A DNA stretch of 58,476 nt from Prochlorococcus sp. AG-409-M05 (GCA_003215435.1 QCKJ01000009.1:1-58476); one strand, 5' to 3'. Counted from the stretch's first letter, positions 17,906 through 27,225 are shown. Notes: generated by a model from the letters alone, not told the origin. Translations and numbers: made by a program.

Positions 17906-18031
17906 AATTTGATCCAATATAAATAATTCAAATTGAAATTATTTATACAGCATTAGTTGTTGGCGAAACTCTAGTTAGTTTTATGATGAAATGACAAGTT
18001 TATTTATTGATATTAAGTTAACTTGAAATTT

Positions 18032-18472
18032 CTACTTAGTAGTTCCATGGGTGGCGCATGGCATCCATAGATCACCCATTTTATGCACACCTAAACATCC
18101 CAGTTCTCTAGCTTTTGTCTCTGCTTTGGCTCTTGTCGGATAGGCATAGATGTTTTTTTTAGGTGAACTATCTTCATTAAAAGTTTGTTGAAGAGCTCTC
18201 CCTTCTGGGCTCCAAACTTTAAGTCCCATTGTCGTGATCCCAGCAGAGAATATTCCCATCCCGACTATGGAGGCGTTCACGACCCCCATAGCAACTACTC
18301 CAAGAGATACAACCCCCATAGGCACTATCCCAATAGTGACTATGCCCATGGGGACTATCCCAATAGAGATGACCCCAAGAGGTGCTATCCCTATTGCAAT
18401 GGTTTTAGGCTTACTGCCGCAATGTGCAGAACCTTTTGAATGCTGCTCATCAGAGCTATTAATAGTTGTCAT
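18032..18472 (-). CDS. DUF3721 protein with N-terminal glycine-pentad repeat
   Basis: The 146-residue protein has two parts. Residues about 24-84 are a hydrophobic repeat of five residues with glycine at every fifth position (G-I-V-P-M, G-I-V-T-I, G-V-V-S-L and similar), about ten turns long. Residues about 105-145 form a DUF3721 domain (YPTRAKAETKARELGC, HKMGDLWMPC, H near the end), whose Cys/His pattern suggests metal or disulfide chemistry. The pentad period would fit a small beta-helix or a membrane-inserted sheet. The gene starts four bases after the stop of the DUF3721 lipoprotein gene, so they form an operon. Confidence 0.8.
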   Translation of the reverse strand: MTTINSSDEQHSKGSAHCGSKPKTIAIGIAPLGVISIGIVPMGIVTIGIVPMGVVSLGVVAMGVVNASIVGMGIFSAGITTMGLKVWSPEGRALQQTFNEDSSPKKNIYAYPTRAKAETKARELGCLGVHKMGDLWMPCATHGTTK

Positions 18473-18475
18473 GTA

Positions 18476-18694
18476 TTAGTGATTATGTTGATGACTATGA
18501 CTGTCATGTTTGTTACAAGGCATCCATTTGTCTCCCATTTTATGGGCACCAGTGCAGTTGAAGTGTTTGGCTGCCTTTTCTGCTTCTGCTCGGGTAGAGA
18601 AAAGAGCAGGAGTACCACTTTCGTTCGACTTGTTAAAGCAACCAATCAGAAATGCACCAGTGCAAGCGATTAGGAGGAAAGTTTTTTGATTCAA
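18476..18694 (-). CDS. DUF3721 lipoprotein with His-rich tail
   Basis: The 72-residue protein starts with a lipoprotein signal ending in the lipobox LIGC near residue 19. The mature part is a DUF3721 domain: FSTRAEAEKAAKHFNC, GAHKMGDKWMPC. It ends in a histidine-rich tail (HDSHSHQHNH) that could bind zinc, copper or nickel. The protein should be anchored in the periplasm. It is followed directly by a second DUF3721 gene. A metal-related role is inferred only from the Cys/His content. Confidence 0.8.
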   Translation of the reverse strand: MNQKTFLLIACTGAFLIGCFNKSNESGTPALFSTRAEAEKAAKHFNCTGAHKMGDKWMPCNKHDSHSHQHNH

Positions 18695-18928
18695 TGTCTT
18701 TTTGATGCTTGTTGAGTGTAATAGGTGAATTATGGTAGAACTTATATTTGTTTGGGTTTTCGCATTACTTTATAAATTGATTTATTTGAGTTCACCCTTG
18801 ATTTGCTTCTAAACCTAAACAGCTTTTTAATAGCTAGATTTGAAAACATTAGTTACAAATAAAATTACTCTTTTAATAAGATCAGAGCATCCTAAATGCT
18901 CCTCTCAATGTGGTTTTACTTATTATAA

Positions 18929-19837
18929 TTAAAATTTAGTTCCAAGCTTTAATTTGTAAATATGCTCTTCATTGGGTTCTTTGATCTCATCATAGATATT
19001 TTCATAACTTAAGGATGCATAGAGATCAGAAAAATTACTAGGAAAGAACCTTATCGCAGTCAAAAACTTGTTGCTTGCATAGGCGTTTTCTGTTATTTGA
19101 GTGTTATATTTATTTTTAAATAATAGATCTATCTTTTCATTGAGTGACAATTTAAAATCAGCTCCAAATGAACTGCCTGGCGTTATATCCCCGCAGTTAG
19201 ATTCTTTAGAACAGTATTCTCCCCCATTAACCCATTCTAGTGAAGGGCCGGCAGATAATCGAAGTGAAGCACGAGAATTTTCAATTAGCTTATAAGCAAT
19301 TCCTGCAGAAGAGCTAATGTCATTTACTCCTATCTTGTTTAATGCATTGTATTCATAATCAGTTAATAAATAAGAAGTCCAACCTTTTCCAATTGAGCGA
19401 TCATGCCTTATAGTTGCCAAAGCTTTTTTGACTGCTGTTATATCCCCTTGACCAGTTTTTGAAGTTTTCTTGAAATCATATTTAGTACCGATATTGAATT
19501 CCTCGAATTTGTCTTTGTATTGTGTATTTATTTCTAAGAGGTATCCCAATGAATTTCCTGAAGCGGTACTTGACCCATCAAGACCTGCTTCTAAGTTGTT
19601 GTTCCATGACTTTTCTTTGGGAAAGACAATAGAAGTTGATTTCACTTCTATTCGGCCTAGGTATTTGTGCAGAATGACCTTTAACTTCTTACTACTCTCT
19701 TCCTTTAACAACTTCCCAGAGATGGAATCACCGTTCAGAAGTTTATATTTAACATGTTCAGCCCTTGCTGGTCCTTGTAAGACACAAACAAAACTTGCTG
19801 GAACCAGAGACAGGGAAAATGTTTTTAAGGACATCAA
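18929..19837 (-). CDS. DUF481-type outer-membrane protein
   Basis: The 302-residue protein has an N-terminal signal peptide ending near ARA (about residue 26). A short domain with LLNGDSISGKLL follows, then a series of alternating amphipathic strands (NNNLEAGLDGSS, YKDKFEEFNIG) ending in a C-terminal phenylalanine. This is the pattern of DUF481 (YdiY-like) barrels inserted by the Bam complex. The N-terminal part resembles the small beta domain common to this group. The substrate or role is unknown. It is transcribed leftward, alone. Confidence 0.8.
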   Translation of the reverse strand: MMSLKTFSLSLVPASFVCVLQGPARAEHVKYKLLNGDSISGKLLKEESSKKLKVILHKYLGRIEVKSTSIVFPKEKSWNNNLEAGLDGSSTASGNSLGYLLEINTQYKDKFEEFNIGTKYDFKKTSKTGQGDITAVKKALATIRHDRSIGKGWTSYLLTDYEYNALNKIGVNDISSSAGIAYKLIENSRASLRLSAGPSLEWVNGGEYCSKESNCGDITPGSSFGADFKLSLNEKIDLLFKNKYNTQITENAYASNKFLTAIRFFPSNFSDLYASLSYENIYDEIKEPNEEHIYKLKLGTKF

Positions 19838-20181
19838 AGATTAGCTCGCTTCTTGTCTATCAAGATGCGACATGATCTCATCAAGAGCTAGCCCCTATAT
19901 CAAAAAAAGTTTTGCTAAACTTTCTTTGAACCTTATATAAACCTAGATACTGGAATTATTAGATACAACAGGATGGCTAAATACTGATTAAGAAGAATTG
20001 GATGGGATGCCTTAACAATTCTAATTAGGGATCGATCTATTCAAATGGAGCCTATGTCCTCAATAGCTTTTATTTTGATTAGTCAGTTGTTAATTTCCCA
20101 TATCATCATGCCTTCATCATGATTCTGCCTAAGAATCATGATGAAGGCATGATCACTTCGTCTGGCTGATGTTTCTTATTC
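19838..20181. other. Intergenic region with a long hairpin
   Basis: About 340 bp between two leftward genes. It holds the promoter of the DUF481 gene and the perfect hairpin at 20105-20153. No gene was seen. Confidence 0.5.
20105..20153 (-). terminator. Long perfect hairpin downstream of the 78-residue gene
   Basis: A 22-bp perfect stem (20105-20126 with 20132-20153) closes a 5-base loop. It lies about 30 bp after the stop of the leftward gene at 20182, so it can form the 3' end of that message. There is no long T-run, so it may act as a processing or stability stem instead. Confidence 0.6.
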
Positions 20182-20418
20182 TCATTTCACTTGATATACC
20201 TTTGAACGGCCATTGCATTTCCTTACACCCCATGAAATAGGGGCCTTGGATTTTAGAGTTTCTTGCTGAACGCAAATGTTTTGATTACTCGCCCATTCTG
20301 CAACTGGGCGTAGACTTATCGCAATAAATGCAAGGCAAAAGGCACACAACAGCAGAGCAACTCCATTGAGAATCTTCATCCAATCAATGATTTTGGAGTC
20401 TGGAGTGTTAGTCATCAA
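20182..20418 (-). CDS. Small single-helix membrane protein
   Basis: The 78-residue protein has one hydrophobic helix (about residues 17-36, GVALLLCAFCLAFIAIS) and a short C-terminal domain with two cysteines (NICVQQ, RKCNGR) that could form a disulfide outside the cytoplasm. No family recognised. An ATG-ATG start leaves one residue of uncertainty. Confidence 0.65.
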   Translation of the reverse strand: MMTNTPDSKIIDWMKILNGVALLLCAFCLAFIAISLRPVAEWASNQNICVQQETLKSKAPISWGVRKCNGRSKVYQVK

Positions 20419-20556
20419 TAATTAACTGCATACGCCTAGTTAAAAGATACATTAGCTTACTTGTCTTAATAGATCTGTCAGAGATTCAAAGCCCAACTTC
20501 TTGATAAATCAACCCTAAAAGCGAGATGCTGGGAGAGACCTAGTTGAATCGATTCC

Positions 20557-21078
20557 ATGCCTTCTTTTGTGACTTTGCTGATATACATCCTTGGGGGAGC
20601 AGCCTTGGGGTCATTAATGCTTCTAACTGGAATCCCTGCAGCTCCACTTTTAGGGGCGATTTTAGGAGCGGGTTTCTTAAGCATTAGTGGTCAGTTTGAT
20701 GTAGCAGTTTGGCCTCCAGGGACAAAAACCATACTTGGGATAGGGATAGGGACGGTTATTGGGACTGGAATTAATCGCGATACATTAGGTGAATTGCAAT
20801 TGCTTTGGAAGCCTGCATTATTGATAACTTTTAGCCTTTTAATTACAGGGATTCTGGTTGGATTATTGATTAGTAGATTCCTTGGAGTAGATAGAACTGT
20901 AGCCCTTTTAGGGGCGGCACCTGGTGGAACAATAGGGATGAGCCTTGTTGGTGCAGAGTTTGGTGTTGGTGCTGCTGTTGCAGCGCTACATGCAGTTAGG
21001 TTGATCACAGTTTTGCTTTTGATACCTGCAATAGTGAATCTGCTAACCCCTGGAGGAAGTATTGATCTCACGAAGTAA
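20557..21078 (+). CDS. AbrB family membrane protein (PF05145-like)
   Basis: The 173-residue protein is an integral membrane protein of about five helices with glycine-rich patterns typical of the AbrB/ammonia-monooxygenase-like family: GIPAAPLLGAILGAG near 25-39, and LLGAAPGGTIGMSLVG near 116-131. The family usually contains two such repeats in about 350 residues. This protein carries one, so it may act as a dimer. It is unrelated to the AbrB transcription factor. The physiological substrate is unknown. Confidence 0.8.
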   Translation: MPSFVTLLIYILGGAALGSLMLLTGIPAAPLLGAILGAGFLSISGQFDVAVWPPGTKTILGIGIGTVIGTGINRDTLGELQLLWKPALLITFSLLITGILVGLLISRFLGVDRTVALLGAAPGGTIGMSLVGAEFGVGAAVAALHAVRLITVLLLIPAIVNLLTPGGSIDLTK

Positions 21079-21105
21079 CTAATGGCTCGAGGCCCAAGCT
21101 TGACA

Positions 21106-21143
21106 GACCATTGCTATAGTATATGTGTACTATAGCAATGGTC
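21106..21143 (+). terminator. Hairpin terminator after the AbrB-family gene
   Basis: A perfect 16-bp stem (21106-21121 with 21128-21143) has a 6-base loop and is followed by a T-rich stretch. It begins 28 bp after the stop at 21078. Confidence 0.7.
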
Positions 21144-21208
21144 TTGATCCTTTTGTTCTATGAAGTCTTTAGTTCACAGGGCTGGATGGTTCCAGCAACT
21201 CTCCAGGA

Positions 21209-21463
21209 GTGATCATGCAGAGTAATGGTTGGTTGCAAGATCCAAAAACGCAAAACACCAAGCGTTTTCATCGTGATGAAAAAAGCTGGAGTCGTTACCC
21301 GAAGGTCTTTATTGATTCAGGAAGACCACTCCCAAATGAGCATGCTCTTCTGAAAAGTAGAAGTTATGTTGACATGAGTTACGCGAAGAAAGAATGGGTA
21401 AAATTGCAAAAAGAGGGATGGAAAAGAGTGAGTCCCCAATGGGGTGCAGATATAGATGTTTAG
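21209..21463 (+). CDS. DUF1651 protein
   Basis: The 84-residue protein has the pattern of DUF1651, a family found mainly in marine picocyanobacteria: GWLQDP near the start, FHRDEKSWSRYPKVF, LLKSRSYVDMSYAKKEWVKLQKEGW and a final W. It is soluble and has no known function. Genes of this family occur in many scattered copies in Prochlorococcus and are often stress-responsive (family knowledge, not seen here). ATG two codons later is an alternative start. Confidence 0.85.
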   Translation: MIMQSNGWLQDPKTQNTKRFHRDEKSWSRYPKVFIDSGRPLPNEHALLKSRSYVDMSYAKKEWVKLQKEGWKRVSPQWGADIDV

Positions 21464-21775
21464 TTGGTTAAGCTAGTCAATAATAAGCAAGAATTATAGC
21501 TGGCACTGATTAATACTGGCAATATAAATCCTTTTGGTCTTCTATATATTTACCTTGTTAGGTACTGTAGACATACTTCGCCTTACCTTTATGATGGTTA
21601 TCTGTTCTTTTCTATGAAGTTTTCCTCAAACAACCTCTACTAGAAGGTGTAAATTTCGATTTTTCTAATCCTATCTCCAAATAAATTTAAAGATAAAAAG
21701 GTGTTTTAATAAGCCCTCTTGTATCTGAATATGTTAGATATAATCTGCGCTTAAAAAAACTCGCAAATAAGGCTC
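21464..21775. other. Intergenic region between convergent genes
   Basis: About 310 bp of AT-rich DNA between convergent genes. No gene or convincing hairpin was seen. Confidence 0.4.
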
Positions 21776-22699
21776 TTAGATAAATAGAGAGATTTTTTTC
21801 TTAACTCTGCTAAAAACATTTAAAACTTTTATTGGTACAAATAACAGTAAGTTCGCAATTATATTAAGATTATAGTAAAGATGGAGCCTGAATAATGATC
21901 CCTTTACCATTTGAACATAGTATAATCTCGCTTTGTAATCCGGGGGGTATCGTAAAATATTATTAGGTTTATATTCGCTCAAACTTGGTGGGATAACACC
22001 AACTTCAACATTTGGATCATAATATAGGGATATTTTTTTTTCTTTTAGCAGATAACTACAAAAGAAATCTTCTAAATATGCTTTTCCTTCGAATGGATAG
22101 TTAAAATCCAATAACAAGTTCTTCCTATATTGAAGAATACACCCACCTGGTAACCATTCGGCCGGCAATGGATGTTTTGATGAGATATTTAAAGGGTAGC
22201 GGTAACCAAACCCATTAGGTGTAATTCTCCCATAAATCTCTAAATTCCAAGGGATGCCATGAATAAGGTGGGCTTCTAATTTTGCTTTGATGCTCGCTAA
22301 TGTATTTATGTTGGGAGTTGATGTGTAAGCTTGACCAGATGGATAAATGTATTTACATGGAGCAACTGCTATTTTGTCCCCAAGAGACTTTGCTGTTTTT
22401 AGTAGGCTGCTAATACCCGTTAAAGTTAGTTTGACATCATCATCCATTTGTAATACAAACTCCGTTTTAGTTGATTTAAAAGCAAAACATCTTTGGTGAA
22501 CTTGTCCAACTCCTGGTGAGATTAAAATATTAATCATATTATGGTCTAATCCCTTTGGTAAATCATTTTTGGAGTAGCCTGAGGGAAGAGAAATAAATAC
22601 ACTGATACCTGCATTACTATAAGAATTTATTTGTTCTACCCACCAAGATTCATAATTAGAAGGCAAGGTCGCTATTACAATTGATAAGGAGTTAAACAT
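21776..22699 (-). CDS. Family 2-like glycosyltransferase, solitary
   Basis: The 307-residue protein has a GT-A core: SIVIATLPSN at the start, VLQMDDDVKLT near 83-93 as the DxD metal site, and WLPGGCILQYRK plus YLEDFFCSYLL in the acceptor half (ED motif). A C-terminal hydrophobic stretch (IIANLLLFVPIKVL) would bind the membrane. It sits outside the main sugar island, among unrelated small genes, and its AT-rich codon use looks like the island's. It may have been acquired separately. Substrates are unknown. Confidence 0.8.
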   Translation of the reverse strand: MFNSLSIVIATLPSNYESWWVEQINSYSNAGISVFISLPSGYSKNDLPKGLDHNMINILISPGVGQVHQRCFAFKSTKTEFVLQMDDDVKLTLTGISSLLKTAKSLGDKIAVAPCKYIYPSGQAYTSTPNINTLASIKAKLEAHLIHGIPWNLEIYGRITPNGFGYRYPLNISSKHPLPAEWLPGGCILQYRKNLLLDFNYPFEGKAYLEDFFCSYLLKEKKISLYYDPNVEVGVIPPSLSEYKPNNILRYPPDYKARLYYVQMVKGSLFRLHLYYNLNIIANLLLFVPIKVLNVFSRVKKKISLFI

Positions 22700-23118
22700 T
22701 ACTTCTATCCTGTTGGTTGATTAATAGAAATCGAGTTTTGCTTTTACTTTATAAGAATCGTTGGTTTTTATACTGTTTCAGCAGATAACATAGCATCGCT
22801 TGACGGCAATCGATCTTTAATTTAAGGAAGTCTTGGTCCATTAGAAGTTAGGTCCTTTTGGCAAGATTCTTATCAAGCCTTTTAAACAGTAGTTAATATG
22901 AGAGTATTGAATGTTTTTTAGAGATTACCGGTTAGTGATTGGACACTGAGATATTGGTTTGGACCTCGCTAGGTCTAACTGTTGCCTCGCTGCATTGGAA
23001 TGATCTAAAGTAAAGGATGAATAAGCTTTAAAGACTATATGCTAGAGAGTAATTTTGATTCAAAGCTTATGAATCAATTCACATCCACTCATATTAGAAG
23101 AACTTTTAAAAGAAATTC
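22700..23118. other. Intergenic region
   Basis: About 420 bp between divergent genes. A short inverted repeat (gacct/aggtc) lies near 22963-22974. No gene was seen. Confidence 0.4.
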
Positions 23119-23481
23119 ATGAAAATATTTTCTTTATTACTAAGTGTTTTTCTAACCATTACACCTTCTGCCTATTTTAATTGTGATGGTTCAGCTCTTA
23201 ATGCGACAATTAGAAATAATTTGAATGGTGACTTTTTTCTTATTACTGACCTTGAGAAAGTTGATCAAGGTTCCTTTGTGGTACTTAATTGGAAAAATAT
23301 AAACCTAATGCTTCCAGTTTCATTTCAAAAGGGTGAGATCAGCTTTACAGACAGGAAGTGGCTATGGAGCTACCAAGACAAGAATGGCTTACATGTAGAT
23401 ACCCCAAGGTTTGCGGAACGCATTCCCAGTGGCGAAATTGTAGAGCATGAATGTAGGCTACCAATAACAAAATCTTCTTAA
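23119..23481 (+). CDS. Secreted hypothetical protein
   Basis: The 120-residue protein has an N-terminal signal peptide (MKIFSLLLSVFLTITPSAYF), then a compact domain with two cysteines (NCDG and HECR) that could pair. WKNINLMLPVSF, ISFTDRKWLWSYQD and GEIVEHECRL look like beta strands. No family recognised. It is followed after 16 bp by the next gene on the same strand, so the two are probably co-transcribed. Confidence 0.65.
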   Translation: MKIFSLLLSVFLTITPSAYFNCDGSALNATIRNNLNGDFFLITDLEKVDQGSFVVLNWKNINLMLPVSFQKGEISFTDRKWLWSYQDKNGLHVDTPRFAERIPSGEIVEHECRLPITKSS

Positions 23482-23497
23482 TACATACCTCTTTTAA

Positions 23498-24124
23498 ATG
23501 ACCCTTGCCAGATTTCTTCTTATAGATGCTGCCCTAATCTTGGTTGGGGTAAGCTTGTTTTTAACTCTTCAATCAGAAAGAAAGAAAACTAAATTTTCTG
23601 TAAGCTTGGAAGATAGTAAAATACGAGGTGAATCTTTTGTTAGTACTCCAAATTTAGAACAGCTTTTAGAACTTGAGAAATTGGCTCGAGATAAGGGTAG
23701 TGGGATTGAATTTGATTCCTTAATAGGGCTCTGGAAATTTGAATCTGTCTGGAAGCAGGGAACAGATAAAGAAGACGCTATATCTAGTTCATTGCTTCGA
23801 CTTTTCTATGCAAGCCTAGAGTTAAAAAGAGATTATTCTAAACAAAACCTTACTGGATTTGAGATTACTAACTCCATTCATTTTGGAGTTTTATCAATAA
23901 GATTTGTCGGTTTTGGTAATTTAAAAGGCTCGCAACCTCTTTTGCCTTTTTTCTTTGAGCGGATAGAACTCAAACTAGGCCAGAGTGTTTTGTTCAGGCG
24001 TTTACTTGAGGTTCCAGAGGAAAGGAATAGACCGTTCTTTGCTCTAATTTCAATTGATGATAGTGGCCAATGGCTTGCTGCAAGAGGGAGAGGAGGAGGC
24101 CTTGCTCTTTGGTTGAAAAATTAA
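23498..24124 (+). CDS. Membrane-anchored conserved protein, possibly PAP/fibrillin-like
   Basis: The 208-residue protein has one N-terminal membrane helix (about residues 5-23). The soluble part contains SLIGLWKFESVWKQG, ITNSIHFGVLSIRFVGFG and RPFFALISIDDSGQWLAARGRGGGLALW. The L-x-G-x-W opening and the beta-rich layout recall PAP/fibrillin lipocalin-like proteins associated with thylakoids. The resemblance is weak and the assignment tentative. It is downstream of a secreted hypothetical protein in a probable two-gene operon. Confidence 0.6.
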   Translation: MTLARFLLIDAALILVGVSLFLTLQSERKKTKFSVSLEDSKIRGESFVSTPNLEQLLELEKLARDKGSGIEFDSLIGLWKFESVWKQGTDKEDAISSSLLRLFYASLELKRDYSKQNLTGFEITNSIHFGVLSIRFVGFGNLKGSQPLLPFFFERIELKLGQSVLFRRLLEVPEERNRPFFALISIDDSGQWLAARGRGGGLALWLKN

Positions 24125-24506
24125 GCCCTTGATTGGCAAATGTGAAAATAATTCCTTACCTTGTGATGTCTTTCTATTCCAACACAGGATTTCTTCAATT
24201 ACTTTATTTAGGGTTTTCTTCTACGTTTTGGATTTGGTGAGTAGCTTTTTCATCTAGATCAAAAGCTATCTGTAGGTTGTCAGAGCTATTGGGTGAGTCT
24301 TTAGACAAAAATATCTAGGACTATTTAAATTCTCTAGACAGCCGATCGTTATTTAAAGTAGCTAAAAATACAGGCATGAAAGAGAATTAATTCTAAGTAT
24401 AAAATTGGTTTCCATAAAAAAAGAGATTTTTAGAGGTTCAATAGGTGGTTTGTTTTAGAGAATAGTGATTAATTAGATATCTACTTCTAGCGAAAAAAAA
24501 ACTTAT
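24125..24506. other. Intergenic region between convergent genes
   Basis: About 380 bp. Only a 24-codon frame is visible, which I do not support. No clear hairpin was found. Confidence 0.4.
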
Positions 24507-25115
24507 TTAATTCTCCGCCTGATCACTTTCGAGCAGTTCCAATACTTTGGAAGAATCTTTTGTTGTGATATTTTCTTCTTTAGGGAGATATTCTTTTCCA
24601 CCTTTTAAAAGCAGCTCTTCAGACTGGTTAGGGAGCTCCTCATCGTTTGACTGGGTTTGCTCGCTTTTAGTGAGACTTTCTTCTTCGATTATGAGAAGTT
24701 GCTCTAATGACTCTTCTAGATAGTTCTCTTGAGTTGTGATTTCATTGGAGTTGTTTTCAGTTAGATCCTCTTCAACCTTCTTTGTAACTTCTTCTGTTTC
24801 CAAAGTAGGTTGAAGAAGGTCTATATCAGTAGCTACTTGAGGACTTTTGAAACCCTCATTTAAATCCTCACTAGTCTGTCCTTCTGATTGAACAGAGCTC
24901 CTCTTAATTGCATCTTGAATTAAGAAGGAAGAGAGGTCCTTGATATTTATTAAGGTAGCCTTTTGGTGGATGAAAATCTCCCTGACAGTTTCTTTTATTT
25001 CATTACTTAGAGGTCCTTTTTTATAGATTGCAAATCCAGTCCAGACCGACATAATTAAGAGAAGGCTGGCCAAGACAGCAAAAATAGAGATAAGTCTTCG
25101 GATGAAATTAGTCAC
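24507..25115 (-). CDS. Membrane-anchored glutamate-rich protein
   Basis: The 202-residue protein has one N-terminal membrane helix (about residues 10-30, ISIFAVLASLLLIMSVWTGF). A short conserved-looking domain (EIKETVREIFIHQKATLINIKDL) is followed by more than 120 residues of low complexity, very rich in Glu, Ser and Thr. The tail should be disordered and strongly negative. No known domain. It could tether to a membrane or act as a spacer; this is speculation. Confidence 0.6.
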   Translation of the reverse strand: MTNFIRRLISIFAVLASLLLIMSVWTGFAIYKKGPLSNEIKETVREIFIHQKATLINIKDLSSFLIQDAIKRSSVQSEGQTSEDLNEGFKSPQVATDIDLLQPTLETEEVTKKVEEDLTENNSNEITTQENYLEESLEQLLIIEEESLTKSEQTQSNDEELPNQSEELLLKGGKEYLPKEENITTKDSSKVLELLESDQAEN

Positions 25116-25241
25116 AATATTCCTTACTCATATTCATTAAGGGCATAAACATATCTTATGGAGTTTTCCCTGATAGGGGCGAACTTGAAATCTTTTGTTC
25201 TATTACTCTTCCTTTAAACTGTTTAAAGTTGAAAGGATCTC

Positions 25242-25907
25242 TTGGCTACTTACTTAGTAACAGGCTCTAATCGTGGGATAGGTCTGGAGTATTGCCGGCA
25301 ATTAAAAGAGCGAGGTGATGAGGTTATCGCGACATGCAGGTCATCTTCATCAGAATTAGAAGCTCTAAAGGTAAGGATTGAGTCTGGAATTGATGTGAGC
25401 TCAGGAGCATCAGTGTTAAGACTTAAAAAAAACCTAAAGGAAACTCCTATAGATGTAATGATTCAAAATGCAGGAATAGCTGAATTTAATTCTTTAGAAA
25501 ACCTTGATCCGGAAAGTATTCTGCGTCAATTTCAGGTAAATGCACTAAGTCCCTTATGTTTTACAAAGGCATTTATAAGTAATTTAAGAAAAGGTTCAAA
25601 AGTAGTTCTTATGACAAGTCGTATGGGATCAATTGATGACAATACATCTGGGGGTTCTTATGGATATAGGATGTCAAAAGTGTCACTTTGTATGGCTGGA
25701 AAGTCTTTGTCTATTGATTTAAAATCTAGTGAAATTTCTGTAGGCATTTTGCACCCAGGGTTGGTTAGTACACGAATGACGGGATTTACCTCTAACGGCA
25801 TCACTACTCAGGAGTCGGTTAGGGGGCTTCTTGAAAGAATTGATTCACTTACGCTTGAGAATTCAGGAACTTTTTGGCATTCTAATGGACAGATTCTTCC
25901 ATGGTAG
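25242..25907 (+). CDS. Short-chain dehydrogenase/reductase
   Basis: The 221-residue protein is a classical SDR. TGSNRGIG at 7-14 binds NAD(P), QNAG near 83-86 is the structural NNAG equivalent, and YGYRMSK gives the Tyr-xxx-Lys active site. HPGLVSTRM follows the active site as in carbonyl reductase-like members. The substrate is unknown. The start is TTG at 25242, with AAAGGA a few bases upstream as ribosome binding site. Confidence 0.9.
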   Translation: MATYLVTGSNRGIGLEYCRQLKERGDEVIATCRSSSSELEALKVRIESGIDVSSGASVLRLKKNLKETPIDVMIQNAGIAEFNSLENLDPESILRQFQVNALSPLCFTKAFISNLRKGSKVVLMTSRMGSIDDNTSGGSYGYRMSKVSLCMAGKSLSIDLKSSEISVGILHPGLVSTRMTGFTSNGITTQESVRGLLERIDSLTLENSGTFWHSNGQILPW

Positions 25908-26221
25908 AGAATGATTAAATGGTTTTCAATTAATAGTGGAAGGAATAACTCATTATTTACTAGCGGATTGATATTTGATTTTTAAAGTAAGAAATTGAAT
26001 GCATACTTGCTTGATCCTTTTGAATACTTGATTGACTCAATATGTCTATTTGAGACTGAGTTGTTCTGAGATTAGTTATGAGATTGCTGAGAATAAGTTT
26101 CAGGGCTTGGTGTTTGTGGCTATATTTTATTCTCTTTTTGATATGAACCATGTCAAATTGCTTACTAATGAATTAAATTAATGGGTTTCAAGCTATTAAT
26201 TGATTAGTTGGAACTTCTTGG

Positions 26222-26335
26222 ATGGGTGATCAGTGGAAAATTATCTGGCCCGGGGCCATTGTGGTGTTAGTAGTTTTTTTAGGGGTTATAGGAATAATCC
26301 TTGGTTTAATTGACCCCAACGTATTGATGATTTGA
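26222..26335 (+). CDS. 37-residue single-helix membrane peptide
   Basis: ATG at 26222 opens a 37-codon frame: a polar start (MGDQWKIIWPG), a continuous hydrophobic helix (about residues 12-30), then a short tail ending DPNVLMI. It is followed by a terminator hairpin at 26350-26375, which supports transcription. The size and topology resemble small subunits of photosynthetic or respiratory complexes, but no known subunit matches. Confidence 0.55.
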   Translation: MGDQWKIIWPGAIVVLVVFLGVIGIILGLIDPNVLMI

Positions 26336-26349
26336 CTCTTTTCGGTTTG

Positions 26350-26375
26350 GGCTAACTTACTTAAGAAAGTTAGCC
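26350..26375 (+). terminator. Terminator hairpin after the 37-residue peptide gene
   Basis: A 9-bp stem (26350-26358 with 26367-26375) is followed by a short T-rich stretch near 26380. It lies 15 bp past the peptide stop. Confidence 0.6.
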
Positions 26376-26541
26376 TCACGTTTTTCAGGGCTTTACTCCC
26401 CTCCCATTACCTGAAGATGTTCTATCTGGAAGGCCTGCTGATTTCTGGTTTTGCTGGGACCTCTAAAAGTTATCTGTATAGAAAATTTTTTATGCAACTA
26501 TTTAGGTTTTAAAAGTAAAAGCTTCCCAGCAAAGATGACTT

Positions 26542-26853
26542 TCATTCATTAGTAGATGATCTTCTGCGAATAAGCCTCCTACCTTCCTGGAGCTCGTTTT
26601 CTTTTTCGCTTTCAGGAGTAGTTGAGTTTTCGCCTCCGTCTTTAGAGCCTTCGCCTTCTGCTTCCATTTCCAGGTCTAAGGAAGTCCCAACGACCATTGC
26701 AGCTTCAATTGGATTTGCAAGGTCGCCAATCGTGATGAGGGCTTTTAGTACGAGTTGTATTCGGGCTTCCTTGGGGAGACCCGGCCGTAGTTTTTTAACT
26801 GATTGCCAAAGTTCTTTTGATACTTCTTTCAGCAGTTCTTTATCAGTAACCAA
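26542..26853 (-). CDS. Small conserved-looking hypothetical protein
   Basis: The 103-residue protein has a helical N-terminal 65 residues (LLKEVSKELWQSVKKLRPGLPKEARIQLVLKALITIGDLANP). A disordered acidic and then basic tail follows (EGEGSKDGG, RRLIRRRSS). There is no membrane segment. The start is TTG at 26853. The family is not recognised. Confidence 0.6.
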   Translation of the reverse strand: MVTDKELLKEVSKELWQSVKKLRPGLPKEARIQLVLKALITIGDLANPIEAAMVVGTSLDLEMEAEGEGSKDGGENSTTPESEKENELQEGRRLIRRRSSTNE

Positions 26854-27225
26854 AGCAATTAAAGTTTAGGTGGATCATTAATTTATTCCCCTATTCGCCA
26901 AAAGACCAGTTTTGGGTGGCTCTAAGAGCAATTCACAGCACATAATGTCAGAGTTAAATCATGATTTCTTTCTGCTCTAACGGGGGTAAGTAAGGCTAAT
27001 TTTTTTCTAGGCTTGTAGCTGATAGTCAGTTGTGTCAAGGGTTCTGCATAAAAAAGGATGGCTTGAAAAACTTTTAAGAGAGCCTTGAATTGAGAAGCTT
27101 CTTAATTCCATTGATGGATTTCTAGTTGTGTTGCGTTTGATCATGCTTTGGAATTTTCTTTAAAGAAGTTTTTTCAGAAGATCGATAAGAGTGCTTGAAT
27201 AAATTTATATCTACTGGGTTAATCA
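26854..27225. other. Intergenic region between divergent genes
   Basis: About 370 bp. It should hold promoters for the genes on both sides. No further feature was seen. Confidence 0.4.

Noticed and set aside
18185-18479. Two rightward frames opposite the glycine-pentad gene
   Set aside because: They are antisense to the repeat; their apparent repeats (TIPI, MPMG) mirror the real gene, which has the DUF3721 domain.
25960-26151. 63-codon leftward frame after the SDR gene
   Set aside because: No ribosome binding site or conserved motif; it reads like chance sequence.
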